A stretch of DNA of 27,947 bases from DASYAE01 sp036501535 (GCA_036501535.1 DASYAE010000276.1:1-27947); one strand, 5' to 3'; shown: positions 20,144-27,947, counted from the first letter of the stretch. Translations and numbers: made by a program. The notes: generated by a model not told the origin, from the sequence alone.

Positions 20144-22492
20144 TCAGGCGCCTGGTACGCGCTGCTCAACCGACGGCTCGGGCGAACCCGGCGCACGCGC
20201 AGGCGCCGGCTCCTCGGGCCGGTCCGTCAGCCGCGACGGCCACCAGTTCCAGCGGCCGAGCAGCACCACGGTCGAGGGCACCAGCAGCGTGCGCACGAGG
20301 AACGTGTCCATCAGGATGCCGATGGCCAGCCCCGCGCCGACGTCCTCGAGCTGTGTGCTGCCGTTGCGGGCGCCGACGAGGGCGAACACGCCGAACGTCC
20401 CGGCGAGGATGAGACCGGCGGAGGTGACCGTGGTGCCGGTCGCGCCGACCGCCTTCGTGACGGCGCGGCGCAGCGGCAGGTGGTGGGCCTCCTCGCGGAT
20501 GCGGGTCATGACCAGGATGTTGTAGTCCTCGCCGAGCGCCATCAGGAACAGGAACAGCAGGAACGGGAGGATGAACGTCAGGCCTTGAGCGTCGCCGATC
20601 TTGGTGAACAGCAGGACCGAGAGGCCCAGCGCGGCGAGGTACGACAGGGCGACGGACGTGATCAGGTACAGCGGCGAGATCAGGCTCCGCATGACGAGCG
20701 CCAGCAGGACGCCGATGACCAGGATCGCGATCGGCACCACGGTCTTCAGGTCGCCGTCGGACGTGCTGGACACGTCGTAGAGCCCGGCCGCCTGTCCGAC
20801 GACGCCGTTGCCGGTCGCGCCGATGTGCTGCGCCGCCTGCGCCGCGTCCGCGCGCACGGCGGGCACCGCCTGCATCGCAGCGGTCGATGACGAGGGGCCC
20901 GCGGCGAGGTTCACGTCGTAGATCACGGTGGTTCCCTGTGCACTGACATACTGCGCCGTGGCGCGGTACGTCTGGTAGACGCGGGCGGGAACGTCGGTGC
21001 CCGGCGGCGGCACCGCAGGCAGGGACTGCGGCGCGCCCAGCTCCCGGTGCAGCGCGGTGAACTCGGCCGTCGTCAGCGATCCGCCGTTCGGCGTCAGCGG
21101 CCCGGTGACCGCGGCGAACGTCGCAAAGCCCTGCAACTCCTGCTGCGCCGCGGCCAGCACCGCCGGGTCCGTCCAGACCGGGCCGCGCAGCCGGAACACG
21201 ATCTGGGTCGGGGTGCTCGAGGTCTTCGGGAAGTGCTGCGCCACCAGCGCGTCGCCGGCCGCCGCGTCGCTGCCGGCCGGGGGCGTGGTCGTGCCGCCGA
21301 AACCGGCCGGCTGATACGCGAACGCCGCGATGGCCAGGGCGCCGAAGGCCAGCAGGCCGACCGTCAGGGTGAGTGCCGGGCGCTCCACGATCCGGCCGGC
21401 GATGCGACCCCACAGGCCCGGCTTCGCGAAACGTGGATGCTGCTCCGCCGGGGCGAGCCGGGCCGGCCAGAACACCGCCCGGCCGAAGATCGCCAGCAGC
21501 GCCGGCAGCAGGGTGAGCCCGGCCAGCAGCATCAGGCCGATTCCGATGGCGAGCGGGACGCCGAGGTTCGAGTAGATGCCGAAGGTGGCCGCGAGCAGCG
21601 AGAGCAGCGCGGCGACGACCGTTCCGGCGGAGAACGCGATCGACTCGCCGACCCGCTCGACCGCCCGCACGATCGCGGCGCGCGGGGCGAGGCCGCCGCG
21701 GGCCTCCTCGCGCACCCGGAAGATGAGGAAGAGCCCGTAGTCCGTGCCCGCGCCGAGCACCAGTACGATGAGCATCAGCTGGGCGAGCTGGGAGACCTGC
21801 AGGCCGTGATTCGCGGCCTCGGCGATCAGCGGCCCGGCCGCGGTGACCACGAGCACCGGGGGCAGCAGGGTGACCAGCGGCGCCAGCAGCGACCGGAAGA
21901 TCAGGAACAGCAGCACGATGATCAGCAGCGTCGAGTACAGCTGCACGTCGGTGCCGGTCCTGCCGCCCTTCGAGTCGTTCGCCGCGTTGTCCGCCGCCGG
22001 CCCGGACAGGTGCGCCTGGAGGCCCGGCGGCAGCCCGGCCCGGGCCAGCACCGAGCTCAGGGCATTGACCAGGGTCGTGACCTGGTTCTGACCCATGCCG
22101 TTCGCGCTCGCCGTCATCACCCGCAGCAGGTAGGCCCGGCCGTCCGCGGAGACCCCGGTGTCCTGCACCGAGGCGACCCCGGCGACCGCCGCCAGCCGCT
22201 TTCGCAGGGTACTGATTGCGGCCTGCTCCGGCGCGGTGAGCGCGCCGCCGTCCGCGCCCGCCACGACCACCGGGATCTGCACCTGCCTGGAGTTCTCCAG
22301 CGGCGCGGCCAGCTGCGCGGCGACCATGCTCGGCGCGGCGGCCGGCAGGAAGTCGGTGTTGTCGTTCTGCACCACGCTGGAGAGCGACGGCAGCAGCTGG
22401 CCGCAGGCCAGCGTGCCGACCAGCCAGCCGGCCAGCACCAGCCAGCGGAACCGGACCGAGAACCGGCCCAGGGCCGCGAACGCGCGATTCAC
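20144..22492 (-). CDS. MMPL/RND-family membrane transporter
   Basis: 782 residues with the MMPL layout: one N-terminal helix (FRWLVLAGWLVGTLACGQLLPS), a periplasmic domain, a bundle of helices, a second periplasmic domain and a second bundle. Both RND signatures are visible: GAGTDYGLFLIFRVREEARGG in the first half and LGEDYNILVMTRIREEAHH in the second. Such transporters move lipids, siderophores, drugs or peptides with proton energy in actinobacteria. The GTG at 22492 is preferred because GAGGAG lies just before it; an in-frame TTG frame from 22543 only translates the 12-bp repeats. It is divergent from a sensor kinase/regulator pair, which probably controls it. Substrate unknown. Confidence 0.9.
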   Translation of the reverse strand: MNRAFAALGRFSVRFRWLVLAGWLVGTLACGQLLPSLSSVVQNDNTDFLPAAAPSMVAAQLAAPLENSRQVQIPVVVAGADGGALTAPEQAAISTLRKRLAAVAGVASVQDTGVSADGRAYLLRVMTASANGMGQNQVTTLVNALSSVLARAGLPPGLQAHLSGPAADNAANDSKGGRTGTDVQLYSTLLIIVLLFLIFRSLLAPLVTLLPPVLVVTAAGPLIAEAANHGLQVSQLAQLMLIVLVLGAGTDYGLFLIFRVREEARGGLAPRAAIVRAVERVGESIAFSAGTVVAALLSLLAATFGIYSNLGVPLAIGIGLMLLAGLTLLPALLAIFGRAVFWPARLAPAEQHPRFAKPGLWGRIAGRIVERPALTLTVGLLAFGALAIAAFAYQPAGFGGTTTPPAGSDAAAGDALVAQHFPKTSSTPTQIVFRLRGPVWTDPAVLAAAQQELQGFATFAAVTGPLTPNGGSLTTAEFTALHRELGAPQSLPAVPPPGTDVPARVYQTYRATAQYVSAQGTTVIYDVNLAAGPSSSTAAMQAVPAVRADAAQAAQHIGATGNGVVGQAAGLYDVSSTSDGDLKTVVPIAILVIGVLLALVMRSLISPLYLITSVALSYLAALGLSVLLFTKIGDAQGLTFILPFLLFLFLMALGEDYNILVMTRIREEAHHLPLRRAVTKAVGATGTTVTSAGLILAGTFGVFALVGARNGSTQLEDVGAGLAIGILMDTFLVRTLLVPSTVVLLGRWNWWPSRLTDRPEEPAPARAPGSPEPSVEQRVPGA

Positions 22493-22510
22493 GGGGACAC
22501 TCCTCAATGA

Positions 22511-22554
22511 ACTGATCAACGAACTGATCAACGAACTGATCAATGAACCGATCG
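22511..22554. repeat. Three and a half 12-bp tandem repeats in front of the MMPL gene
   Basis: The unit ACTGATCAACGA recurs so that palindromic TGATCA lies at 22513, 22525 and 22537, and a degenerate copy, CGATCG, lies at 22549, always 12 bp apart. The array ends just upstream of the transporter's ribosome-binding site, in the divergent region with the sensor kinase. Iterated palindromes at constant spacing suggest a binding array for a dimeric regulator. Confidence 0.85.
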
Positions 22555-22704
22555 CCGGGCTTCCGGGCGGCGGGCGCGACCAGTCTGGACCGGCGGCGCC
22601 GTCGCCGGCATCGTGCCGGAAGAGGCTTTGCGCATACTGCGAACGCAGCAGGCCCGCGCGCCGAGTCGTCCCCGGGGATGATGGCCCGGGAGCACCCGTG
22701 TGCT

Positions 22705-22710
22705 TACCGT
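22705..22710 (+). promoter_or_regulatory. -10-like element for a leaderless kinase transcript
   Basis: TACCGT ends 6 nt before the GTG at 22717. No Shine-Dalgarno sequence is present. Confidence 0.5.
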
Positions 22711-22716
22711 GGCAGG

Positions 22717-23982
22717 GTGAACGCTCTGGCCAGGCCCGCGCATGTGATCCAGCGGTACCCGCGCGCCGTCGATGCCGCGTCGGCCGCCCTCCTTTACGGC
22801 GCGCTGCTCTGCGCCTCGGCGTTCGCCCCGGCCGACTATCACTGGCAGCTGACGTTCCCCTACGCCGTCCTGGCCGCGGTGGCCTGCGGCGCCTCGGTCT
22901 TCCGGCACGACCGGCCGGGGTTCGCGCTGACCGCCGCGTCCGTCGCGGTGATCCTGTGCTCGCTGCTGCGCATCAACCACGGCCTGCTGCCGGTCGCCGT
23001 CCTGCTGCCGCTCGTCACGATCTTCCTGCACGCCGACCGCCGGGAGGCCATGGCCATCGCCGGGTGCGCCGTGCTGGCCATCACCGCGGCGGCCGTGGTC
23101 AACAACGTGATCGACCGGTCCGAGCCGCAGGGCGTCCCGCCCGGTTTCAGCGTGTTGATCCTCGGCATCATGGGCATCGCGATCGGCGAGGCGCGGCGCA
23201 ACCGGCGCGACTACGTGCGCGAGGCGGAGGAACGGGTGCGCCGCGCGGAGCAGGAGCGCGAGCACGAGGCCCGGCGCCGGGTGGCCGAGGACCGGCTGCG
23301 CATCTCGCGCGACCTGCACGACATCGTGGCGCACCACATCGCGCTGATCACGGTCCAGGCGGGCGCCGCCGAGCACCTGCTCGAGACCCGGCCCGGCCTG
23401 GCCCGCGAAGCCCTCGGCCACATCCACCGGGCCGGCGAGGAGGCGCTGGCCGACCTGCGCGGCACCATCGCGCTGCTGCGCACGCCGGAGGAGCCGGCGG
23501 CGCCCACCGAGCCGGCCGGCGGGCTGGCCCGGCTGGACGACCTGGCCGGCGCGTTCACCCGGTCCGGCCTGCGGATCGGCGTCGAGCGGCGCGGCGATCC
23601 GCGCTGCCTGCCCGCCGCCGTCGACCTCGCCGCGTTCCGCATCGTCCAGGAAGCGCTCACGAACGTGCGCAAGCACGCCGGGCCGGTCGCCGTCAGCGTC
23701 CTGATCGAGTACGTGGAGCCCGGTCTCCTGGTGACGATCCGGAACGCGCCGGCGGACGGGACCGCGGCGTCCGCGGCCGGGGGAGCGGCGAAGGGGGCGG
23801 CGGCCGACGGGACCGGGCACGGCCTGGTCGGGATGCGCGAGCGTGCCGCGGCGCTCGGCGCCCGACTCGACGCCGGTGCGCTGCCCGGCGGCGGGTATCT
23901 CGTCACCGCCGCCTTTCCGCTGCCGCCCGCGGTGCTGCCGGACCGCTCGGACCACCCGGACCGCGCGGGGGCCGGCCGATGA
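22717..23982 (+). CDS. NarL-type sensor histidine kinase (HisKA_3)
   Basis: 421 residues from GTG. Four to five hydrophobic helices fill about 18-155 with little periplasmic sequence (ASAALLYGALLCASAFAP, FPYAVLAAVACGAS, ALTAASVAVILCSLL, and others). A charged coiled-coil linker follows (EEAERVRRAEQEREHEARRRVAED, split here as 169-192), then the dimerisation/phosphoacceptor helix RISRDLHDIVAHHIAL with H201. The ATPase domain has AFRIVQEALTNVRKHAG (N box) and GHGLVGMRERAAALGARL (G box). This is the actinobacterial intramembrane-sensing type. Its stop overlaps the regulator's ATG as ATGA, so the pair is coupled. It faces the divergent MMPL transporter. Confidence 0.93.
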   Translation: MNALARPAHVIQRYPRAVDAASAALLYGALLCASAFAPADYHWQLTFPYAVLAAVACGASVFRHDRPGFALTAASVAVILCSLLRINHGLLPVAVLLPLVTIFLHADRREAMAIAGCAVLAITAAAVVNNVIDRSEPQGVPPGFSVLILGIMGIAIGEARRNRRDYVREAEERVRRAEQEREHEARRRVAEDRLRISRDLHDIVAHHIALITVQAGAAEHLLETRPGLAREALGHIHRAGEEALADLRGTIALLRTPEEPAAPTEPAGGLARLDDLAGAFTRSGLRIGVERRGDPRCLPAAVDLAAFRIVQEALTNVRKHAGPVAVSVLIEYVEPGLLVTIRNAPADGTAASAAGGAAKGAAADGTGHGLVGMRERAAALGARLDAGALPGGGYLVTAAFPLPPAVLPDRSDHPDRAGAGR

Positions 23983-24653
23983 CCATCAGCGTGCTGCTCG
24001 CCGACGACCAGGCCCTGGTGCGCGCCGGGTTCCGGGCGGTCATCGAGGCCGAGCCGGACATGCGGGTCGTCGGCGAGGCCGAGGACGGCGCGCAGGCTGT
24101 GCAGCTGGCTCGCAGCACCCGGGCCGACATCGTGCTGATGGACATCCGCATGCCCCGCCTCGACGGGATAGCGGCCACCCGCGCGATCGCCGAGGACGGC
24201 GACCTCGCCGGAATACGCATCCTGATCCTGACCACGTTCGAGCTCGACGACTACGTCTTCCAGGCGCTGCGCGCCGGGGCCAGCGGCTTCCTCGGCAAGG
24301 GCAGCCGGCCGCCCGCGCTGCTGGACGCGATCCGCACCGTCACCGGCGGCGACGCGCTGCTCTCACCGGCCGCGACCAGGGCGGTGATCGCCCGCGCCCT
24401 CGCCGCGCCGCCGCCCGCCCCGGGACCGGCCGGCCCGGACCGGTTCGCCGCGCTGACCGGCCGCGAGCGGGAACTGGTCGTCCGCGTCGCGCGGGGCGGG
24501 TCGAACGAGGAGATCGCGCAGGAGCTGTCGCTCAGCCCCCTGACGGTCAAGACGCACGTCAACCGGGCCATGGCCAAGCTCGGCGTGCGCGACCGGGCCC
24601 AGCTCGTCGTCCTCGCCTACCAGGCGGGCGTGGTGCGCGTCTCCGACGCATAG
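23979..24653 (+). CDS. NarL/LuxR-type response regulator
   Basis: 224 residues. The receiver domain has the acidic pair D9-D10, the phosphoacceptor D55 in VLMDIRMPRLDG, T85 and K107 (GFLGKGS, where GFLLKD is usual). A Pro/Ala-rich linker leads to the LuxR-type helix-turn-helix: LTGRERELVVRVARGGSNEEIAQELSLSPLTVKTHVNRAM. It is phosphorylated by the coupled upstream kinase and probably binds near the 12-bp repeats in front of the MMPL gene, though the target is inferred. The ATGA overlap gives balanced expression. A hairpin at 24680-24698 probably ends the unit. Confidence 0.94.
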   Translation: MTISVLLADDQALVRAGFRAVIEAEPDMRVVGEAEDGAQAVQLARSTRADIVLMDIRMPRLDGIAATRAIAEDGDLAGIRILILTTFELDDYVFQALRAGASGFLGKGSRPPALLDAIRTVTGGDALLSPAATRAVIARALAAPPPAPGPAGPDRFAALTGRERELVVRVARGGSNEEIAQELSLSPLTVKTHVNRAMAKLGVRDRAQLVVLAYQAGVVRVSDA

Positions 24654-24679
24654 ATACGCGTGGACGGCGTGCATCGCGG

Positions 24680-24698
24680 CGGGAATCGGTGATTCCCG
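24680..24698 (+). terminator. Hairpin after the response regulator
   Basis: CGGGAATC (24680-24687) and GATTCCCG (24691-24698) form a perfect 8-bp stem with a GGT loop, 27 bp after the regulator's stop. It could also be an operator of the ROK gene downstream. Confidence 0.55.
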
Positions 24699-24749
24699 AA
24701 GTAATCAGTCCGATTTGGCAGCGTTGCCGGGCGCCGATTCCTTCGATAC

Positions 24750-24778
24750 TTGACCAATCACGGGCCCGTGCGGATTCT
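24750..24778 (+). promoter_or_regulatory. Promoter of the ROK-family gene, leaderless
   Basis: TTGACC (24750-24755) and GATTCT (24773-24778) are separated by exactly 17 bp, and the ATG at 24785 follows 6 nt later. This is the best housekeeping-sigma promoter in the window and predicts a message starting at the A of ATG. Confidence 0.65.
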
Positions 24779-24784
24779 TGCCGC

Positions 24785-25972
24785 ATGAGGCAGCCGCACC
24801 AGGGTCGCAGCGAGCGGAGCCGCCAGGCCGTCGTCCGCCTCCTGCGCGAGCGCGGGACGCTGAGCCGGGCCGACATATCCCGGGCCCTGGGCCAGTCCCC
24901 CTCCACCATCTCGTCCCTCGTCGGCGCGCTGATCGAGCAGGGCCTCGTGGTCGAGCTCGACGGGCGGCTGCCGCCGGCCGGCGGGCGGGCCGGGCGGCCC
25001 GGCGCGGCGGTCATGCTGAACCCGGCCGGCGGCGAGGCGATCGGCGTCGACTTCGGGTACCAGCACGTCCACGTCATCATCGCCGACGTCTCGCACTCGG
25101 TCCGGATCGCCAGGTCGGCCGATCTGCCCGCCGGGTACGAGCCGGGCCGGGGCCTGGACACCGCGGCCGAGCTGGTGGCCGCCGCGATCCGGGAGGCCGG
25201 CTCGGACCCCTCGCGGATCCTCGGCGTCGGCGTCGGGCTGCCGTGCCGGTACGACCGGCGCTCCGCGGTGTCCGGCAGTGGCCTGATACAGACCTGGGCC
25301 GGCGTCCCGGTGGCCGGCGAACTCGGCGAGCGGCTCGGCCTGCCGGTCGTGGCCGACAGCGGCGCGAACCTGGGCCTGCTGGCCGAGCGGCAGTGGGGCG
25401 CCGGGGCCGGGTACGAGGAGCTGGCGTACATCAAGCTGCACGCCGGCGTCGGCGCCGCGTTCATCAGCAACGGCAGGCTGATCCGCGGCGCGGCCGGCGC
25501 CGCCGGCGAGATCGGCCACATCGTCATGGACGGCAACGGCCCGCTGTGCCGCTGCGGCAACCGCGGCTGTCTGGAGTCTTATATCGGCCTGCCGAACATG
25601 ATGCGCTCACTCGAGGCCGGATACGGCGACCGGATCACCGTGCGCGAGATGATCGCCATGGCCCGCCGGGGCGACCGCGGCTGTATCAGGGCCCTCACGG
25701 AAGCCGGCGCGATGGCCGGGCGCGCGGTGGGCATGCTGTGCAACATCCTCAACCCGCAGTGCGTGGTGGTCGGCGGCGCGCTGGCCGCGGCCGGCGACCT
25801 GCTGATGGCGCCGCTGCGCGAGTCGGCGGCCGGCGCCAGCCTCCCCCTCGCGGGCTCGGCCGTGCGGATCGCCGCGGCCGCGCTCGGCGCGCAGGCCAGC
25901 GCCCTCGGCGCGGTCGCCCTGGTACTCGGCCGGACCGGCGCCCCGGGCGGCGCGATCCCGGCTCTGGCTTAA
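24785..25972 (+). CDS. ROK-family transcriptional regulator
   Basis: 395 residues. An N-terminal winged helix (about 10-55: RQAVVRLLRERGTLSRADISRALGQ, then STISSLVGALIEQGLV) is joined by a Gly/Arg linker to a ROK domain of about 310 residues: AIGVDFGYQHVHVIIADV (phosphate loop-like), VGVGLPCRYD, VVADSGANLGLLAE, IKLHAGVGAAFISNGRLIRGAAGAAGEIGH and the zinc motif CRCGNRGCLE with C255, C257 and C262. ROK regulators usually repress sugar genes and respond to sugar or sugar phosphate. No sugar operon adjoins, so its target is unknown; autoregulation at its own promoter is likely. The start is set by the promoter spacing and by the HTH boundary. Confidence 0.92.
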   Translation: MRQPHQGRSERSRQAVVRLLRERGTLSRADISRALGQSPSTISSLVGALIEQGLVVELDGRLPPAGGRAGRPGAAVMLNPAGGEAIGVDFGYQHVHVIIADVSHSVRIARSADLPAGYEPGRGLDTAAELVAAAIREAGSDPSRILGVGVGLPCRYDRRSAVSGSGLIQTWAGVPVAGELGERLGLPVVADSGANLGLLAERQWGAGAGYEELAYIKLHAGVGAAFISNGRLIRGAAGAAGEIGHIVMDGNGPLCRCGNRGCLESYIGLPNMMRSLEAGYGDRITVREMIAMARRGDRGCIRALTEAGAMAGRAVGMLCNILNPQCVVVGGALAAAGDLLMAPLRESAAGASLPLAGSAVRIAAAALGAQASALGAVALVLGRTGAPGGAIPALA

Positions 25973-26181
25973 GCTTGGTGGTGTGGACGCAACTGGGCGC
26001 GTGCCGTTCGACCGACGTCTGAGCTGCGGGTTTCCCGGTGCAGCGGCCCCGTCCGGCGGTGCCGGGATTCTCAAGGCTCTCGGAGGGAAGGTTTCAGCAC
26101 TGTCTCAGGCGGGCCTCAGTATTGTCCCCTTCACTAGCGGGTAGACGGCAGGAGCAGCGCGGGCTTATTGGAGGAAACAGC

Positions 26182-27900
26182 GTGGGCGAGAACGATCACG
26201 GCGGCGCGGTGAGCGAACCGCAGCCCGAGGCGCCGAGGGGCGCGGAGCCGGACGCCCTGACTCCTCAGGCCATCGAGCCGGACGAGCCGGAAGCGCCGTC
26301 CTACCAGTTCGACGACTACGGCGACGTCCCGGTCGAGGCCGAGAACCCGACGGTGGCGGTGCCGAACATGCCCGCGGCCGGAGGGCCGGGCGGCGTGAGC
26401 CAGACCGCGGTCCTGTGGGGATCGCCGGGCGGCACGCAGGCGGGCAGCCCCGACGACCCGGACGCGGCCGGGGAGGCGGCGGGGCCGGCTCCGACGGCGG
26501 TCCCCGCGATGGCGGGAGCGGCAGCGGACCCGCAGCAGGGCGTCTACCAGGGCGGCTACCCGATGCCGCCCGGCGCCTACCCGGGCGTCTACCCGGGATA
26601 TCAGAGCGCGTACCCGTACGGGCACGTCCCCGGCCAGCCCGGCGGCCCGCTCTACGGACCGCCCGGCACCGGGGCGCCGTTCGGCCAGCCGGTGTCCGAG
26701 CCGGCCGGCGGGCGCCGGCGCAAGGTGCCGGCGACGGTCGCCGTCGTGGCGGTCGTCATCGCCGCGGCGATCGGCGCGGGCGTCGGCCACCTGGCCTGGA
26801 AGACCTCGAATTCGAGCACGAACACGGCCGGCAGCGGCGGGAACGGCACCGACCCGTACGGCGGCGCCAGCAGCAACCCGTTCGGCGGCTATCCCGGCCA
26901 GGGCGGGCAGGGCGGCGGCGCCTCGCCCTCCGCGCAGCCGACCGGCACCGCGAACGCCTCGGCGGTGGCCGCCCTGGTCGACCCCGGCCTGGTCGACGTC
27001 AACTCCACCTTCTCCTACCAGAACACCGGCGGCTCGGGCACCGGCATGGTGCTCACCTCCACCGGCGAGGTGCTCACGAACAACCACGTCATCGACGAGG
27101 CCACCTCGATCAGCGTGACCGACATCGGCAACGGCAAGACCTACACGGCCACCGTGGTCGGCTACGACTCCACCCAGGACATCGCGGTCCTCCAGCTGCA
27201 GAACGCCTCCGGGCTCAAGACGGTCAACCTCGGCAACTCCGACCAGGCCGCGACCGGCCAGTCCGTGGTCGCGCTCGGCAACGCCGGCGGCGTCGGCGGC
27301 ACCCCGTCCACCGCGGCCGGCGAGATCACCGGCCTGAACCAGTCGATCACCGCCGCGGACGACCTCACCGGCAGCAACGAGCAGCTCAGCGGCATGATCG
27401 AGACAGACGCGCAGATCGAGTCGGGCGACTCCGGCGGCCCGCTGGCGACCACCTCGGGCGCCGTGATCGGCATGGACACCGCGGCCTCGGTGAGTGGCGG
27501 GAGCGGCGGGCAGGGCAGCGGCCAGTCCAACGTGAGCACCGGCGACGGCTACGCCATACCGATCAACCAGGCGATCAGCGTGGCCAAGCAGGTCGAGTCC
27601 GGCAAGTCCACGTCCACGGTGCACTCCGGCGCGACCGCGTTCCTCGGCGTCGACGTCTCCGGGACCAGCGGCACCGCGCAGATCACCTCGGTGATCCAGG
27701 GCACCGGGGCGGCGACCCTCGGCCTGGTCCCCGGCGACGTGATCACCAGCCTCGACAACCAGACCATCAGCTCGGCCACCGACCTGACCGGGGTGGTGCT
27801 CTCGCTCAAGCCCGGCGACTCCGTGCCGATCACCTGGACCGACACGCAGAACCAGCAGCACACGGGCACGGTGACGATGGGCACCGGACCGGCGCAGTAA
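26182..27900 (+). CDS. HtrA-like trypsin/PDZ serine protease, membrane-anchored
   Basis: 572 residues. A long cytoplasmic, acidic, Pro/Gly-rich disordered region (1-180) includes GYP-type repeats (GGYPMPPGAYPGVYPGYQ). One transmembrane helix (about 183-206) follows, then a Ser/Gly/Asn linker and a trypsin-like domain with the catalytic triad H302 (TNNHVIDE), D333 (STQDIAVLQL) and S417 (ESGDSGGPL). A PDZ domain ends the protein (about 485-570: FLGVDVSG, LGLVPGDVITSLDNQTI). Such proteases degrade or process misfolded envelope proteins. GTG 26182 has GGAGG 8 nt upstream. The intergenic 25973-26181 holds a possible TATTGT -10 (26120-26125). The role in quality control is inferred from the family. 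Confidence 0.93.
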   Translation: MGENDHGGAVSEPQPEAPRGAEPDALTPQAIEPDEPEAPSYQFDDYGDVPVEAENPTVAVPNMPAAGGPGGVSQTAVLWGSPGGTQAGSPDDPDAAGEAAGPAPTAVPAMAGAAADPQQGVYQGGYPMPPGAYPGVYPGYQSAYPYGHVPGQPGGPLYGPPGTGAPFGQPVSEPAGGRRRKVPATVAVVAVVIAAAIGAGVGHLAWKTSNSSTNTAGSGGNGTDPYGGASSNPFGGYPGQGGQGGGASPSAQPTGTANASAVAALVDPGLVDVNSTFSYQNTGGSGTGMVLTSTGEVLTNNHVIDEATSISVTDIGNGKTYTATVVGYDSTQDIAVLQLQNASGLKTVNLGNSDQAATGQSVVALGNAGGVGGTPSTAAGEITGLNQSITAADDLTGSNEQLSGMIETDAQIESGDSGGPLATTSGAVIGMDTAASVSGGSGGQGSGQSNVSTGDGYAIPINQAISVAKQVESGKSTSTVHSGATAFLGVDVSGTSGTAQITSVIQGTGAATLGLVPGDVITSLDNQTISSATDLTGVVLSLKPGDSVPITWTDTQNQQHTGTVTMGTGPAQ

Positions 27901-27920
27901 GGCGCGGTAAGGCCCAGTAA
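27891..27920 (+). repeat. Three 10-bp tandem units giving TAA in all three frames
   Basis: GGCGCAGTAA, GGCGCGGTAA and GGCCCAGTAA are consecutive. The first TAA is the protease stop; because the unit is 10 bp, the three TAA triplets fall in three different frames. Confidence 0.8.
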
Positions 27921-27947
27921 GCAGCATCGACTCGAGCGGCGCGGCCG

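Noticed and set aside
21047..22510. A 487-codon plus-strand frame opposite the MMPL gene
   Set aside because: Gln/Arg/Gly-rich shadow of the transporter; it would also cross the 12-bp repeat array.
22493..22543. Extended MMPL start at TTG 22543
   Set aside because: The added residues only translate the 12-bp repeat (ISSLISSL), and a good GAGGAG sits directly before GTG 22492.
22511..22554. Iterons of a replication origin or a CRISPR-like array
   Set aside because: Only three short 12-bp units, no DnaA boxes, no replication gene, and no spacers; a regulatory or slippage repeat is simpler.

Overview
This is a chromosomal segment of a very GC-rich actinobacterium. The evidence is uniformly high-GC codon use, GTG starts, an actinobacterial leuA with an upstream leader, a divergent lysE/lysG pair, a polyphosphate glucokinase, a PPOX/F420-type oxidoreductase, and several genes whose start codon lies 6-8 nt after a -10-like hexamer (leaderless architecture). 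The order leuA - zinc-ribbon/TerB protein - recO - uppS - zur - glyS - ... - dus resembles Streptomyces and related filamentous actinomycetes. Alanine-rich insertions in housekeeping proteins suggest a lineage outside Streptomyces proper, perhaps Catenulisporales-like, but this is only an impression.

Layout. 36-1071 (-): a three-gene toxin-antitoxin-like cassette (VapB-like, ribbon-helix-helix, PIN), each gene overlapping the next by ATGA. 1260-9257: a housekeeping block with era, leuA (preceded by a putative leucine leader peptide and hairpins), a zinc-ribbon/TerB-like protein, recO and uppS on the + strand, then zur on the - strand and glyS on the + strand. 9289-13948: an unidentified lipoprotein and ppgK (-), a dus tRNA-dihydrouridine synthase (+), a small PPOX-fold protein (-) and a Gfo/Idh/MocA oxidoreductase (+). 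14020-16232: a membrane-anchored septum-formation-like protein and a family-A DNA polymerase lacking the 5' nuclease and apparently lacking a working proofreading site. 16280-17109 (-): an AT-richer two-gene unit whose products share a short G-D-H-N-I-G motif, at the C-terminus of a membrane protein and at the N-terminus of a small helical protein. This is the best candidate for an undescribed system (possible amyloid-type homotypic signalling). 17290-20136: a ribokinase-like kinase and the lysE exporter with its divergent regulator lysG. 20144-24653: an MMPL/RND transporter divergent from a NarL-type two-component system, with three perfect 12-bp repeats in front of the transporter. 24785-25972: a ROK-family regulator. 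26182-27900: a membrane-anchored HtrA/PDZ serine protease.

Gene cooperation visible here: HK and RR are translationally coupled and probably control the divergent MMPL transporter; LysG probably activates lysE from a shared 66-bp intergenic region; the cassette at the left end is probably autoregulated; the two motif-sharing proteins are translationally coupled and probably interact. No tRNA, rRNA, CRISPR array, insertion sequence or prophage gene was recognised.
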